Shown: positions 7,249 to 15,919, counted from the first letter of the stretch. The stretch is DNA of 40,429 nt from Burkholderia dolosa (GCF_902499135.1 NZ_CABVPR010000053.1:1-40429), one strand, 5' to 3'. Made by a program: numbers and translations. The notes: a model not told the origin generated them from the letters alone.

Positions 7249-8766
7249 ATGAACACTCAGCTTATCCCTCATGGCGCGCTCCGGACGACTTTGATCGCGG
7301 CCACCGTGGCAGCCATGCTTTCCCTCTCCGCGTGCGGCGGTTCCGGCTCCATCAGCAAGGGGCTCGGCGGCGGCTCGAGCTCGGGCGGCGGCGATTCGAT
7401 CTCCACGTCGGGCGGCGGGACGTCGGGCGGTACTTCCGGCACGTCCGGGTCGACGAGCGGCGGCACGTCCGGCGGCACCAGCGGCTCGACCAGCGGCAGC
7501 ACGAGCGGTTCGACCAGCGGTTCGACGAGTGGAACGAGCAGCGGCACGAGCGGCACCTCGGGTGTGTCGTCGAACGCAGTGGGACAGGTCCTCGCAAGCG
7601 GCAGCAATCTCGTCACCGGCGTCGGCAATACGGTGTCGGGCCTCGGCAACGTGATCGCCGGGCAATCGCTGCCCGGCGTCAATCCGGCTACGACGCAGGC
7701 AGCCGGCGGCATCGTGCAGAACGTCGGCGGCGCAGTGACCGCGCTCGGCAACGGCCTGGGCAACGGCCTCGGACAGCTCGGCGCGACCAAGGACCCGGTC
7801 GGCACGACGGTCGCCAGCACGGGCGCGGTCGTCAATCAGATCGGCGGCGCGGTCACGCAGACCGGCAATCTCGTCACCAGTCTCGGCAGCGGCCCGCTGT
7901 CGCCGCTCGCGCCCGTCACGGGCGCCGTGGGCGGCCTCGTGTCGACCGTCGGCAACGCCGTGTCGAACGGCGGCACGACGCTGTCCAACGTGCTGTCGAC
8001 GGGCCCGATCCAGCAGGTGACGCAGACCGTCAGCTCCGCGATCACGCCGATCACGACGATGGTCGGCCAGACGACGCAGACGGTCGGCACGGTCACCGGA
8101 CTCGGCGCACCGGTCAACACGCTGCTCGGCACGCTCGGCAACGGCCTGAATCAGGCCGGCGCACTGATCGCATCCACCGGCGGCAATCCGGTCACGACCG
8201 GTCTCGGCAACACCGTGTCGTCGACGGGCAATACGGTGAAGGTCGTCGGCGGGCTGCTCACCGGCGGCACGGGCGGCGTGACGAATCCGCTCGCACCGCT
8301 CACGGGTCTGGTGTCGACGGTTACCGGCACGCTCGGCGGCGCGGCGGGCGGCGGCAGCGGCCCGCTCGCACCGGTCACGGGTCTCGTATCGACCGTCACC
8401 GGCGCGCTCGGCGGCGTGACGGGCGGCACAAACGGCGGCCCGCTCGCGCCCGTCACGGGCCTCGTATCCACCGTCACCGGCGCGCTCGGCGGCGTGACGG
8501 GCGGCACGAACGGCGGCCCGCTCGCGCCCGTCACCGGCCTCGTATCGGCCGTCACGGGCGCACTCGGCGGCGCGACCGGCGGTGCGGGCGGCAGCAATCC
8601 GCTCGCGCCCGTCACGGGCGCCGTCTCGACGGTCACCAACGCGGTCGGCGCACCGGCGCTGAGCGGCGGCACGGGTGCCGTCACGAACTCGGGCTCGTCG
8701 TCGAATCTGCTCTCGCCTGTCACGTCGCTGATCGGCGGCCTGCTCGGCGGTACGCGCGGCAAGTAA
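7249..8766 (+). CDS. Collagen-like repeat lipoprotein A
   Basis: A 505-residue low-complexity lipoprotein. The signal peptide ends in the lipobox LSAC with Cys29 followed by Gly, so no inner-membrane retention Asp is present. After the Cys comes a Gly/Ser/Thr linker (about 30-105), including GSTS tetrapeptides. Next is a long middle region rich in G, V, T and N with regularly spaced Gly, then five C-terminal repeats of 25-27 residues starting PLAPVTG or PLAPLTG. It resembles proteins annotated in Burkholderia as collagen-like triple-helix repeat proteins. The linker is not a strict G-X-Y collagen. The gene is 40 bp upstream of a paralogue and probably reaches the outer membrane or cell surface. 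Its function is unknown. Confidence 0.85.
   Translation: MNTQLIPHGALRTTLIAATVAAMLSLSACGGSGSISKGLGGGSSSGGGDSISTSGGGTSGGTSGTSGSTSGGTSGGTSGSTSGSTSGSTSGSTSGTSSGTSGTSGVSSNAVGQVLASGSNLVTGVGNTVSGLGNVIAGQSLPGVNPATTQAAGGIVQNVGGAVTALGNGLGNGLGQLGATKDPVGTTVASTGAVVNQIGGAVTQTGNLVTSLGSGPLSPLAPVTGAVGGLVSTVGNAVSNGGTTLSNVLSTGPIQQVTQTVSSAITPITTMVGQTTQTVGTVTGLGAPVNTLLGTLGNGLNQAGALIASTGGNPVTTGLGNTVSSTGNTVKVVGGLLTGGTGGVTNPLAPLTGLVSTVTGTLGGAAGGGSGPLAPVTGLVSTVTGALGGVTGGTNGGPLAPVTGLVSTVTGALGGVTGGTNGGPLAPVTGLVSAVTGALGGATGGAGGSNPLAPVTGAVSTVTNAVGAPALSGGTGAVTNSGSSSNLLSPVTSLIGGLLGGTRGK
8287..8640 (+). repeat. In-frame 75-81 bp tandem repeats in lipoprotein A
   Basis: Units beginning CCGCTCGC start at 8287, 8362, 8440, 8518 and 8599, with spacings of 75, 78, 78 and 81 bp. 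All are multiples of three. Each unit encodes PLAPVTGLVSTVTGALGG-like sequence plus a Gly-rich spacer. The units at 8362 and 8440 are almost identical at DNA level, which points to recent duplication or to slippage and recombination. Confidence 0.85.
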
Positions 8767-8806
8767 TCCGATATCCATCCATCGACAAGACAGCGAGGAG
8801 TCCATC

Positions 8807-10147
8807 ATGTCCCAGCAACATCCCCTGAAGACGGTCGCGCTGCGCCAGTGGCGCGTCCCCGTCACCGCGTTCGCCGCGGCCTGCCTGCTCGCCGCATGCG
8901 GCGGCAACAGCGTCAGCGCACCGCCGACCACCGACAACAGCGGGCACGGTACGAGCGGCACGTCGGGTACGAGCGGCACCAGCGGTACGAGCGGTACGTC
9001 GGCCGGCACCAAGGGCGTCGTCAGCACCGTCGGCCAGACGGCCAGCGATCTCGGCAGCACGGTCGGCAACATCAGCCTGCCGGGCGTCGGCGACGGCGTG
9101 ACGAAGGGCGTCGGCAGCACGCTCGCGAGCACCGGCACGATCATCGGCGCGGCAGCGGACGCGCTGAGCAACGGCCTCGGCCAAACCGGCTCGACGAAGG
9201 ATCCGGTCGGCACGACGGTCGCCGGCCTCGGCAACGTCGTCGGTGCAACGAGCAATACGGTGTCGGGCCTCAGCTCGACGGTCAAGGCGCTCGGCACCGG
9301 TCCGCTCGCACCGCTCGCGCCTGTGACGACGCCGGTCGGCACGGTGCTCGACACCGTCGCCAACGGACTATCGGCCGCCGGCACGACGGTCGGTTCGACG
9401 CTGTCGTCGGGCGCCGTGCAGCAAGTGACGCAACCGCTGAGCTCGGCGATCACGCCGCTCGTGATCACCGCCGGCCAGCTCACGCAGCAGGTCGGCACGA
9501 CGACCGGTCTCGGCCAGCCCGTATCGGGGCTGCTCGGCCAGATCGGCGGCGCGATCAGCTCGGCCGGCAAGCAGGTCGCGAGCACGTCGAATCAGCCGCT
9601 CGTCGGCGACGTCGGCCAGCTCGTCACCGCGGTCGGCAACACCGTGACGAACGCAGGCGGCCTCGTCAACCCGAACGGCCCGAACGGAGCCGCGCCGATT
9701 CCCGGTCTGCTCACGAGCCTCGTCGGCGGGTCGACCGCAACGGTGCAGAACGGCACGTCGTCGGGTTCCGGCTCGACGAATCCGCTCGGCGGGCTGCTGT
9801 CGGGCCTCGGCTCGACGCCGCTCGGTTCGCTCACGGGCGCAGTCGGCGGCACGAGCGGCGGCCCGCTCGCGCCGGTCACGAACCTCGTGTCGACGGTCAC
9901 GGGCACGCTCGGCGGCGCGACGGGCGGCGCAGGCGGCGCGAACCCGCTCGCGCCGGTCACCGGTTTGCTCAATACTGTCACCGGCACGGTGGGCAGCGCA
10001 GCGGGATCCGGGGGAACGTCGAGCCCGCTCGCGCCGATCACGTCGCTGGTCGGCGGCGTGTCGGGTTCGGCATCGTCGGGCAGTTCGACGGGCCTGCTTG
10101 CGCCGGTCACGGGGTTGCTGGGCACGCTGGGTAGCGTCGGCAAGTAA
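8807..10147 (+). CDS. Collagen-like repeat lipoprotein B (paralogue of A)
   Basis: A 446-residue lipoprotein with lipobox LAAC (Cys31, then Gly). Residues about 48-65 are six exact GTS tripeptides, a true Gly-X-Y stretch, unlike the tetrapeptides of protein A. The middle region shares words with A, including KDPVGTTVA, GPLAPLAPVT and VQQVTQ..SSAITPL, so the two arose by tandem duplication. The C-terminus carries four degenerate PLAPVT-type repeats. The start has a good upstream GAGGAG-like ribosome site. It is followed 140 bp later by the TpsB-like gene. It is likely an outer-membrane or surface lipoprotein of unknown role. Confidence 0.85.
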   Translation: MSQQHPLKTVALRQWRVPVTAFAAACLLAACGGNSVSAPPTTDNSGHGTSGTSGTSGTSGTSGTSAGTKGVVSTVGQTASDLGSTVGNISLPGVGDGVTKGVGSTLASTGTIIGAAADALSNGLGQTGSTKDPVGTTVAGLGNVVGATSNTVSGLSSTVKALGTGPLAPLAPVTTPVGTVLDTVANGLSAAGTTVGSTLSSGAVQQVTQPLSSAITPLVITAGQLTQQVGTTTGLGQPVSGLLGQIGGAISSAGKQVASTSNQPLVGDVGQLVTAVGNTVTNAGGLVNPNGPNGAAPIPGLLTSLVGGSTATVQNGTSSGSGSTNPLGGLLSGLGSTPLGSLTGAVGGTSGGPLAPVTNLVSTVTGTLGGATGGAGGANPLAPVTGLLNTVTGTVGSAAGSGGTSSPLAPITSLVGGVSGSASSGSSTGLLAPVTGLLGTLGSVGK

Positions 10148-10218
10148 GAAGGACGGCCGCGCCTTCGCAGCCGGAGCGAATGGCGCGGCGGACGAGCACG
10201 GCCGGCAATGCGGTACGC

Positions 10219-10246
10219 GGCGCACGACACCGAGGTGTCGCGCGCC
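10219..10246 (+). other. Stem-loop between lipoprotein B and the TpsB-like gene
   Basis: GGCGC and GCGCC flank CGACAC-CGAG-GTGTCG, giving a stem of 5 bp, one A/C mismatch and 6 bp with a 4-base loop. There is no T-run. It sits in the 140-bp gap and could lower or separate expression of the pore gene relative to the lipoproteins. The role is inferred. Confidence 0.5.
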
Positions 10247-10287
10247 GACATTAGAAAGATGAGAAGCAAGGCCTACGAGGAAGAACA

Positions 10288-11973
10288 ATGAAATCCAGAC
10301 TCGACAGTTGGATGCTGCTGCTCGCCATCGCGGCAGCAGGCACGGCACACGCACAAACACGCGTCGCGGGCAACCCGCTCGACTCTCTCCCGCAGATCAA
10401 CACGCCGAAGGCCGGCCCGAACGTCACCGTGCAGGTCGCGCCGCAGGCGCCGCAACTCCAGGAGCTGCTGTCGCGTCATCTGACGCCGGCCACGTTCCAG
10501 GTCGAAGGCGTGAAGTCCGTTCCGTTCGAAGAGATTTCGCGGCGCTTCACGCCGCTCGTCGGCAAGGACATCACGATCGGCGAACTGATCGAAACGGCCA
10601 ACGGCGTGACGAAGCTGTACCAGGAGCGCGGCTATGCGCTGTCGTTCGCGTTCATTCCCGCGCAGACGTTCGAGAACGGCGTCGTGCGCGTGACGGTCGT
10701 CGAAGGCTACGTGTCCGACGTCAAGGTCACCGGCAAGCCGGGCGCGATGGAACCGAAGATCCGCGCGATCGCCGCGCACATCACGGCCGACCGACCGCTG
10801 CACCGCGCGACGTTCGAGCGCTACGTGAACACGTTCGGCCTGCTGCCGGGCGTCACGGTAAAGGCCAACGTGCCGCCGCCGCAGACGACCGACGGCGCGA
10901 CCACGCTCGAACTGGCAGTCGATCGCAAGGCGTTCAACATCAGCACCGGCATCGACTTCAATCACCCGGGCGTGCAAGGTCTCATTACCGCGACCGAAAA
11001 CGGCCTGACGTCGTTCGGCGAACAGCTGAGCATCTCGGCGCTCGCGCCGCCCGGACGCGACAAGCAGACCTACTTCGCATTCAGCGGTTCGGTGCCGGTC
11101 GGCAGCAGCGGCCTCATTACGCGGCTCGACGCGAGCACGTATCGCGGCAAGCCGACCGACAATCCGGGGCTGCCGTCGTACGTCGAACGCACGGTCAAGA
11201 ACGAGAAGCTCGGTCTTTCGGCTTCGTATCCGCTGTTGCTGAACAACCAGCGCAGCCTGCTCGGCACCGTGTCCGGCTATGCGTCGCACAACGAGGACCG
11301 CTACCAGAACCAGATCACCGGCGCGACGCTCGATACCCGCTCGCAGGTCCGCGTGCTGCAGATGCAGCTCGACTACACGAGCGTTTCGCCGAAGCAGACG
11401 CAGAAGCTGAGCGTCAACGTCGCGAAGGGCTTCAATATCCTCGGCGCGTCGAAGGCGCAGGACGTCACGTCGGGCACGACGACGACGTCGATCGAGAGTC
11501 CGATCTCGCTGACGTTCGTGCGCACCGGCGCGACGTTCACGCAGACCAACGAATGGCCGTTCCGGATCGGTACGTCGGTGTCGCTGACGGGCCAGTACAG
11601 CCCCGACTCGCTGCCGACGTCCGAACAGATCTCGTTCGGCTCGACGCGCTACGCACTCGGCTATCAGCCGGGCGAAACGTCGGGCGACTCGGGATGGGGC
11701 ATGTCGGTCGAAATCAATCGCGCATTCTCGCCGGGCTGGACGTACATGAAGTCGATCACGCCGTACATCGCATACGACATGGCACGCGTGTACCTGCACG
11801 CGGGCACGCCTTCGCCGAGCCGCCTGTCGTCGGTCGGCGTGGGCGTGCGGCTGACGGACAGCCGCTATTACAGCCTCGACCTGTCCGTCGCGAAGCCGAT
11901 CGGCGACGCACCGGTCGAAAGCGCATCGCGCAGCCCCCGCGTGAACGCGGCTTTCTCGTATCAGCTCAACTGA
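10288..11973 (+). CDS. TpsB/FhaC/ShlB-family outer-membrane transporter
   Basis: A 561-residue Omp85-superfamily protein. A signal peptide is cut near AHA/Q (about residue 22). A POTRA-type region spans about 50-150 (TFQVEGVKSV...YQERGYALSFAFIP...VVRVTVVEGYVSDVKV). The rest is a beta-barrel with alternating aromatic strands ending in YQLN. The segment STRYALGYQPGE then GDSGWGMSVEI matches the region of the conserved VRGY loop-6 motif, with ALGY in place of VRGY. Family members export large TpsA exoproteins to the surface. No TpsA-like gene is nearby; the genes just upstream encode two repeat lipoproteins. A GAGGAAG ribosome site precedes the ATG. Confidence 0.9.
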   Translation: MKSRLDSWMLLLAIAAAGTAHAQTRVAGNPLDSLPQINTPKAGPNVTVQVAPQAPQLQELLSRHLTPATFQVEGVKSVPFEEISRRFTPLVGKDITIGELIETANGVTKLYQERGYALSFAFIPAQTFENGVVRVTVVEGYVSDVKVTGKPGAMEPKIRAIAAHITADRPLHRATFERYVNTFGLLPGVTVKANVPPPQTTDGATTLELAVDRKAFNISTGIDFNHPGVQGLITATENGLTSFGEQLSISALAPPGRDKQTYFAFSGSVPVGSSGLITRLDASTYRGKPTDNPGLPSYVERTVKNEKLGLSASYPLLLNNQRSLLGTVSGYASHNEDRYQNQITGATLDTRSQVRVLQMQLDYTSVSPKQTQKLSVNVAKGFNILGASKAQDVTSGTTTTSIESPISLTFVRTGATFTQTNEWPFRIGTSVSLTGQYSPDSLPTSEQISFGSTRYALGYQPGETSGDSGWGMSVEINRAFSPGWTYMKSITPYIAYDMARVYLHAGTPSPSRLSSVGVGVRLTDSRYYSLDLSVAKPIGDAPVESASRSPRVNAAFSYQLN

Positions 11974-11998
11974 TCCGGCACCACAGACAGTGCGTTCG

Positions 11999-12020
11999 AA
12001 CGGCACCTCGCGGTGCCGTT
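11999..12020 (+). terminator. Possible terminator after the TpsB-like gene
   Basis: AACGGCACC and GGTGCCGTT form a perfect 9-bp stem with loop TCGC, 26 bp past the stop codon. The following bases are TTCGATT, only a weak T-tract, so termination may be partial. Confidence 0.5.
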
Positions 12021-12152
12021 TCGATTAGAGTCCCCTCTATCAAACGCAGCGCACCGTTTCACGTATTCTGGCGAAGCCCGCAACATGCCACCGTCCTATG
12101 CAGACGGTCGTGCGGGCGAATCGATACGACATGCGAAACAAGGAGGACGACA

Positions 12153-12614
12153 ATGATTCAACTGAATCGCCCGTTGCGCGCGATCGCCGTGGCCGGCGCA
12201 CTGCTCGCCGGCGCTGCGTCTGCATACGCGCAGGCCGACAGCCCGGTCGGCATCTGGCAGACGATCGACGACAACACGCATCAGCCGAAGGCGCTCGTGC
12301 AGATCTCCGAGGACGGCGACGGCACGCTGTCCGGCAAGGTCGTCAAGGGGCTCGGCGCGAACGACACGCCCGATCGCCGCTGCACCGCTTGCACCGACGA
12401 ACGCAAGGATCAGCTCATCAAGGGGATGACGATCATCAAGGCGATGAAGAAGGACGGCGACCATTGGGACGGCGGCAACATCCTCGATCCCGAAAACGGC
12501 AAGGTCTACAAGTGCAAGATGACGCTCGAAGACGGCGGCCAGAAGCTCGTCGTACGCGGCTACATCGGCGTATCGCTGCTCGGCCGCTCGCAGACCTGGA
12601 TTCGCCAGCAATAA
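12153..12614 (+). CDS. Secreted DUF2147 protein
   Basis: A 153-residue protein with a signal peptide cut near AYA/Q (about residue 26). The mature part matches DUF2147: SPVGIWQTIDD at the start, a central VVKGL region, and a C-terminal LEDGGQKLVVRGYIG...RSQTWIR. A CTAC motif (CxxC) and a third Cys (YKCKM) are notable for an exported protein. Family members are periplasmic or surface-exposed lipocalin-like proteins of unknown function. It follows the TpsB-like gene by 180 bp with a hairpin between them, so it may be a separate unit. AGGAGG gives a strong ribosome site that fixes the start. Confidence 0.88.
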   Translation: MIQLNRPLRAIAVAGALLAGAASAYAQADSPVGIWQTIDDNTHQPKALVQISEDGDGTLSGKVVKGLGANDTPDRRCTACTDERKDQLIKGMTIIKAMKKDGDHWDGGNILDPENGKVYKCKMTLEDGGQKLVVRGYIGVSLLGRSQTWIRQQ

Positions 12615-12645
12615 CGCCGCGCGCGTCGGAACGCGCAGCTCAATG

Positions 12646-12686
12646 AAAATCGGCCTGACGACATCGTCGCAGGCCGATTTTCTTTT
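12646..12686. terminator. Bidirectional intrinsic terminator
   Basis: AAAATCGGCCTG and CAGGCCGATTTT form a 12-bp perfect stem around a 12-base centre that can also pair (CGAC/GTCG), followed by CTTTT. It lies between the convergent DUF2147 and DUF4096 genes and has T-rich ends in both directions. Confidence 0.9.
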
Positions 12687-12715
12687 CGAGCGGACAAGGA
12701 GAAAGAGGACGCGTA

Positions 12716-13126
12716 TCAGGCCGCATGCTTGAGCGCATCCGACGCGTAGGTGCCCGGCGCGCGATATGCGGGCGCCGCAGCGTGACGCGCATCGGCCGCC
12801 TTCGATTGCGTGTGCTTGCGCATGCGCGTGGCCAGCTCGTTGCACAGATTCACGCCGGCGTCCCCATACAGTTCGCGCATCACGTTCATCAACGCACCTG
12901 TGTCGTGCCAGATCTTGAAGCGGCGATGGCACGTCTGATACGACGGGTAGCGGCGCGGCATCGCGGACCACGTCGCGCCGCTGTAGATCACCCAAAGCAC
13001 GCCGTTGAGCACGGCGCGTGTGTTGGCCAACGGACGGCCGCGCAACTCGGTGCGCGGCTGCATTTCGGGCAGAAGCGGCGCAACGCTGCGCCATTCATGG
13101 TCGGTCAGATCGCGGTACGGGGTCAT
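12716..13126 (-). CDS. Stand-alone DUF4096 transposase-N-like protein
   Basis: A 136-residue protein. Residues about 1-90 match the DUF4096 domain found at the N-terminus of IS5-family transposases: DLTDHEWRSVAPLLP, GRP, VLNGVLWVIYSGATWSAMP, RRYPSYQTCHRRFKIW. The remaining 45 residues are polar and Ala-rich and contain no DDE catalytic motif, and no second reading frame with a DDE core follows. No terminal inverted repeats were found. It is either a remnant of an insertion sequence or a domesticated DNA-binding protein, as solo copies are common in Burkholderia. A GGAG ribosome site precedes the ATG. Confidence 0.75.
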   Translation of the reverse strand: MTPYRDLTDHEWRSVAPLLPEMQPRTELRGRPLANTRAVLNGVLWVIYSGATWSAMPRRYPSYQTCHRRFKIWHDTGALMNVMRELYGDAGVNLCNELATRMRKHTQSKAADARHAAAPAYRAPGTYASDALKHAA

Positions 13127-13269
13127 GGGTATCTCCAGCCTTAGGAACCATGACGCAACGATATCGACCGACCTCCGCGATGAATATAAGACGAATCCGA
13201 AATTACTGAGACGATCGGTGGATTTGACCGGAATTGACGTTTGAATCGCGCCCGTTCCCGCGATCGCGA

Positions 13270-14367
13270 TCAGGTCAGCGACGTATCGACGATGCGCCGC
13301 GGCGTTTCGAGATATTCCTTCGACTGCATCTCGACGATCCGCGATACCGTTCGCGCGAACTCGTTCGCCATCGGCCCTTCGACGTACAGTTGCTCGGCCG
13401 GCACCGCCGCCGACATCAGCAGCTTCACCTTGTGGTCATACAGCACGTCGATCAGCCACGTGAAGCGGCGTGCTTCGGACGCCATCCGCGGCGACATCTG
13501 CGGCACGTCGGACAGCACGATCGCATGGAAGCGGCTCGCGAGCTCGAGATAGTCGTTCTGCGAACGCGGACCGCCGCACAGCGTCGCGAAATCGAACCAC
13601 ACGACGCCGTCGGCCTTGCGCAGCGCCTTCAGCTCGCGTTTTTCGATATGCAGGATCGGACTTTCGTCGGGCACCGCCGCCAGTTTCGCGAATGCATGGC
13701 GCAGCTCGCGATCCGCTTCCGCACCGAGCGGCGTGTGATACATCTGCACCTGCGCGAGCGTGCGCTGGCGGTAGTCGATGCCCGCATCGACGTTGACCAC
13801 GTCGAGCTTCTCCTTGATCAGCGCGATCGCCGGCAGCATACGGTCGCGATGCAGACCGTCCGGATACAGATCGTCCGGGTCGTAGTTGGACGTCATCACG
13901 AACTGCACGCCGTTCGTGAACAGGCGGTCGAGCAGCCGGTACAGAATCATCGCGTCCGCGATGTCGGACACGTGGAACTCGTCGAAGCAGATCAGCCGGT
14001 AGCGCTTCGCGACGCGCCGCGCGAGCTCGTCGAGCGGATCGGCCTGCCCTTTCAGCTCCTCGAGCTCGCGATGCACTTCGCGCATGAACTCGTGGAAATG
14101 CAGACGCGTCTTGCGCTGCACGGGCACCACCGCGTAGAAGCTGTCCATCAGGAAGCTCTTGCCGCGGCCGACGCCGCCCCACATGTAGACGCCGCGCGGC
14201 AGATCCGGATGGATGATGAGCTTCTTGAACGCGTTCGAGCGGCGCGCCTTGTACGCGACCCACTCGTCGTAGCAGCGCTGCAGGCGGTCGACGGCCGCGC
14301 GCTGCGCGGGATCGGACTGATAGCCGCGCGTGGTCAGTTCGCGCGCATAGTATTCGGTGACGTTCAT
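13270..14367 (-). CDS. zapE: ZapE/AFG1-type ATPase
   Basis: A 365-residue P-loop ATPase of the AFG1/ZapE family, linked to cell division and protein quality control at the inner membrane. Walker A is GGVGRGKS (64-71) and Walker B is LICFDEFHVSD (about 120). Downstream are MTSNYDPDDLYPDGL and FDFATLCGGPRSQNDYLELA, typical of the family. Start MNVTEYYARE is preferred because the longer in-frame start 18 codons upstream lies inside the odhL terminator. It follows the odh operon but is separated from it by that terminator. Confidence 0.93.
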   Translation of the reverse strand: MNVTEYYARELTTRGYQSDPAQRAAVDRLQRCYDEWVAYKARRSNAFKKLIIHPDLPRGVYMWGGVGRGKSFLMDSFYAVVPVQRKTRLHFHEFMREVHRELEELKGQADPLDELARRVAKRYRLICFDEFHVSDIADAMILYRLLDRLFTNGVQFVMTSNYDPDDLYPDGLHRDRMLPAIALIKEKLDVVNVDAGIDYRQRTLAQVQMYHTPLGAEADRELRHAFAKLAAVPDESPILHIEKRELKALRKADGVVWFDFATLCGGPRSQNDYLELASRFHAIVLSDVPQMSPRMASEARRFTWLIDVLYDHKVKLLMSAAVPAEQLYVEGPMANEFARTVSRIVEMQSKEYLETPRRIVDTSLT

Positions 14368-14379
14368 CGGATAAACCGG

Positions 14380-14418
14380 AAAAAACGAAGGCGAGCGGGA
14401 AACCCCGCCCGCCTTCGT
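14380..14418 (-). terminator. Intrinsic terminator of the odh operon
   Basis: On the minus strand ACGAAGGCGGGCGGG pairs with CCCGCTCGCCTTCGT, with a small internal mismatch, followed by a run of T residues. It lies 47 bp after the odhL stop and before zapE. Confidence 0.9.
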
Positions 14419-14465
14419 CATCAGACGGCTGCGCCGGCCGACGGCCGGCCGGCGCTAGACCGCGC

Positions 14466-15896
14466 TCAGCTGTTCAGCGAGCGCTTGTCGACGGCGAGCG
14501 CCGCTTCGCGCATCACTTCCGACATCGACGGGTGCGGATGGCAGATGCGGGCGATGTCTTCCGACGCCGCCTTGAACTCCATCGCGACCACGGCTTCCGC
14601 GATCAGGTCCGACGCGTTCGCCGCGATCACGTGCACGCCGAGCAACTCGTCGGTCTTCGCGTCCGCGATCATCTTCACGAAACCGTCGGGCGCGTTCATC
14701 CCGAGCGCGCGGCCGTTGATCGAGAACGGGAACTTGCCGGTCTTGATCTCGCGGCCTTCGGCCTTCAGCTGCTGTTCGGTCTTGCCGACCCACGCGATTT
14801 CCGGGTACGTGTAGATCACCCACGGAATGCAGTTGTAGTCGATGTGCGGCTTCTGGCCGTCGATCACTTCGGCGACCAGCACGCCCTCGTCTTCCGCCTT
14901 GTGCGCGAGCATCGGGCCGCGCACGACGTCGCCGATCGCGTACACGTTCGGCACGGCCGTGCGGCAGTGATCGTCGACGTCGATGAAGCCGCGCTCGTTC
15001 GTCTTCAGGCCGATCGCCTCGAGACCGAGGTTGTCGGTGTTCGGCACGCGGCCGACCGACACGATCAGGCGGTCGGCGTCGAGCGTCTGCGCGTTGCCGT
15101 CCTTGTCGGTGTAAGCGATCGACACGCCGTTCGCGGTCGTCTTCACTTCACCGATCTTCACGCCGAGGTGAATGTCGAGGCCCTGCTTCTTGAACAGCTT
15201 CGCCGCTTCCTTCGCGAGCGCTTCGTCGGCTGCGCCGAGGAACGCCGGCAGCGCTTCGAGCACCGTCACTTCGGCGCCGAGACGGCGCCACACCGAGCCG
15301 AGCTCGAGGCCGATCACGCCCGCGCCGATCACCGCGAGCTTCTTCGGCACCGAGTCGAACGTCAGCGCGCCTTCGTTGTCCGACACGATCTTGTTGTCGA
15401 CCGGGATGCCCGGCAGATGACGCGCCTTCGAGCCCGTCGCGATGATCACGTTCTTCGCGGTGACGACTTCGGTTTCGCCCTCGCCGCTCACTTCGATCTG
15501 CACGCCGGCGTCGGTCTTGCCGGTGAACTTGCCGTGGCCCTTCAGCCACGTAATCTTGTTCTTCTTGAACAGGAATTCGATCCCGCTCGTCATCTTCTCG
15601 ACGATCGCATCCTTGCGGCCGAGCATCTTCGCGATGTCGATCTTCACGCCGTCGACGCTGATGCCGTGGTCGGCGAGATGATGCTGCGCGTTCTCGAACT
15701 CTTCCGACGACGCGAGCAGCGCCTTCGACGGAATGCAGCCGACGTTCAGGCACGTGCCGCCGAGCTTCAGCGCGCCGGCCGGGTTCTTCCACTTCTCGAT
15801 ACAGGCAACGGTCTTGCCCAGCTGCGCGGCGCGGATCGCGGCGATGTAGCCGCCGGGGCCGGCGCCGATCACGACGATGTCAAATTCCTTGGACAT
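14466..15896 (-). CDS. odhL: Dihydrolipoyl dehydrogenase (E3) of 2-oxoglutarate dehydrogenase
   Basis: A 476-residue FAD flavoprotein that reoxidises dihydrolipoamide using NAD+. FAD-binding [13 protein letters not shown] is at residues 11-23. The redox disulphide is Cys49 and Cys54 in GGTCLNVGC. The NAD-binding [10 protein letters not shown] lies near 188. The C-terminal His-Glu catalytic pair is in HPHPSMSE. It is the third gene of the odhA-odhB-odhL operon, 83 bp after odhB, so it most likely serves this complex. Also called lpdA. Confidence 0.97.
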   Translation of the reverse strand: MSKEFDIVVIGAGPGGYIAAIRAAQLGKTVACIEKWKNPAGALKLGGTCLNVGCIPSKALLASSEEFENAQHHLADHGISVDGVKIDIAKMLGRKDAIVEKMTSGIEFLFKKNKITWLKGHGKFTGKTDAGVQIEVSGEGETEVVTAKNVIIATGSKARHLPGIPVDNKIVSDNEGALTFDSVPKKLAVIGAGVIGLELGSVWRRLGAEVTVLEALPAFLGAADEALAKEAAKLFKKQGLDIHLGVKIGEVKTTANGVSIAYTDKDGNAQTLDADRLIVSVGRVPNTDNLGLEAIGLKTNERGFIDVDDHCRTAVPNVYAIGDVVRGPMLAHKAEDEGVLVAEVIDGQKPHIDYNCIPWVIYTYPEIAWVGKTEQQLKAEGREIKTGKFPFSINGRALGMNAPDGFVKMIADAKTDELLGVHVIAANASDLIAEAVVAMEFKAASEDIARICHPHPSMSEVMREAALAVDKRSLNS

Positions 15897-15919
15897 GGCA
15901 ATCCTTTCTACTGGTGCGT

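Noticed and set aside
8287-8640. Repeat array considered as CRISPR
   Set aside because: The units are head-to-tail, in frame, 75-81 bp with no unique spacers, and encode protein repeats.
7177-9585. Minus-strand frame of 802 codons opposite both lipoprotein genes
   Set aside because: It is created by the repeats and the high GC of the real genes; no signal, domain or ribosome site supports it.
10273-12006. Minus-strand frame of 577 codons opposite the TpsB-like gene
   Set aside because: It is antisense to a gene with signal peptide, POTRA and barrel; no independent evidence.
14368-14421. Longer zapE start 18 codons upstream
   Set aside because: It lies within the intrinsic terminator of the odh operon, and the family N-terminus begins at MNVTEYY.
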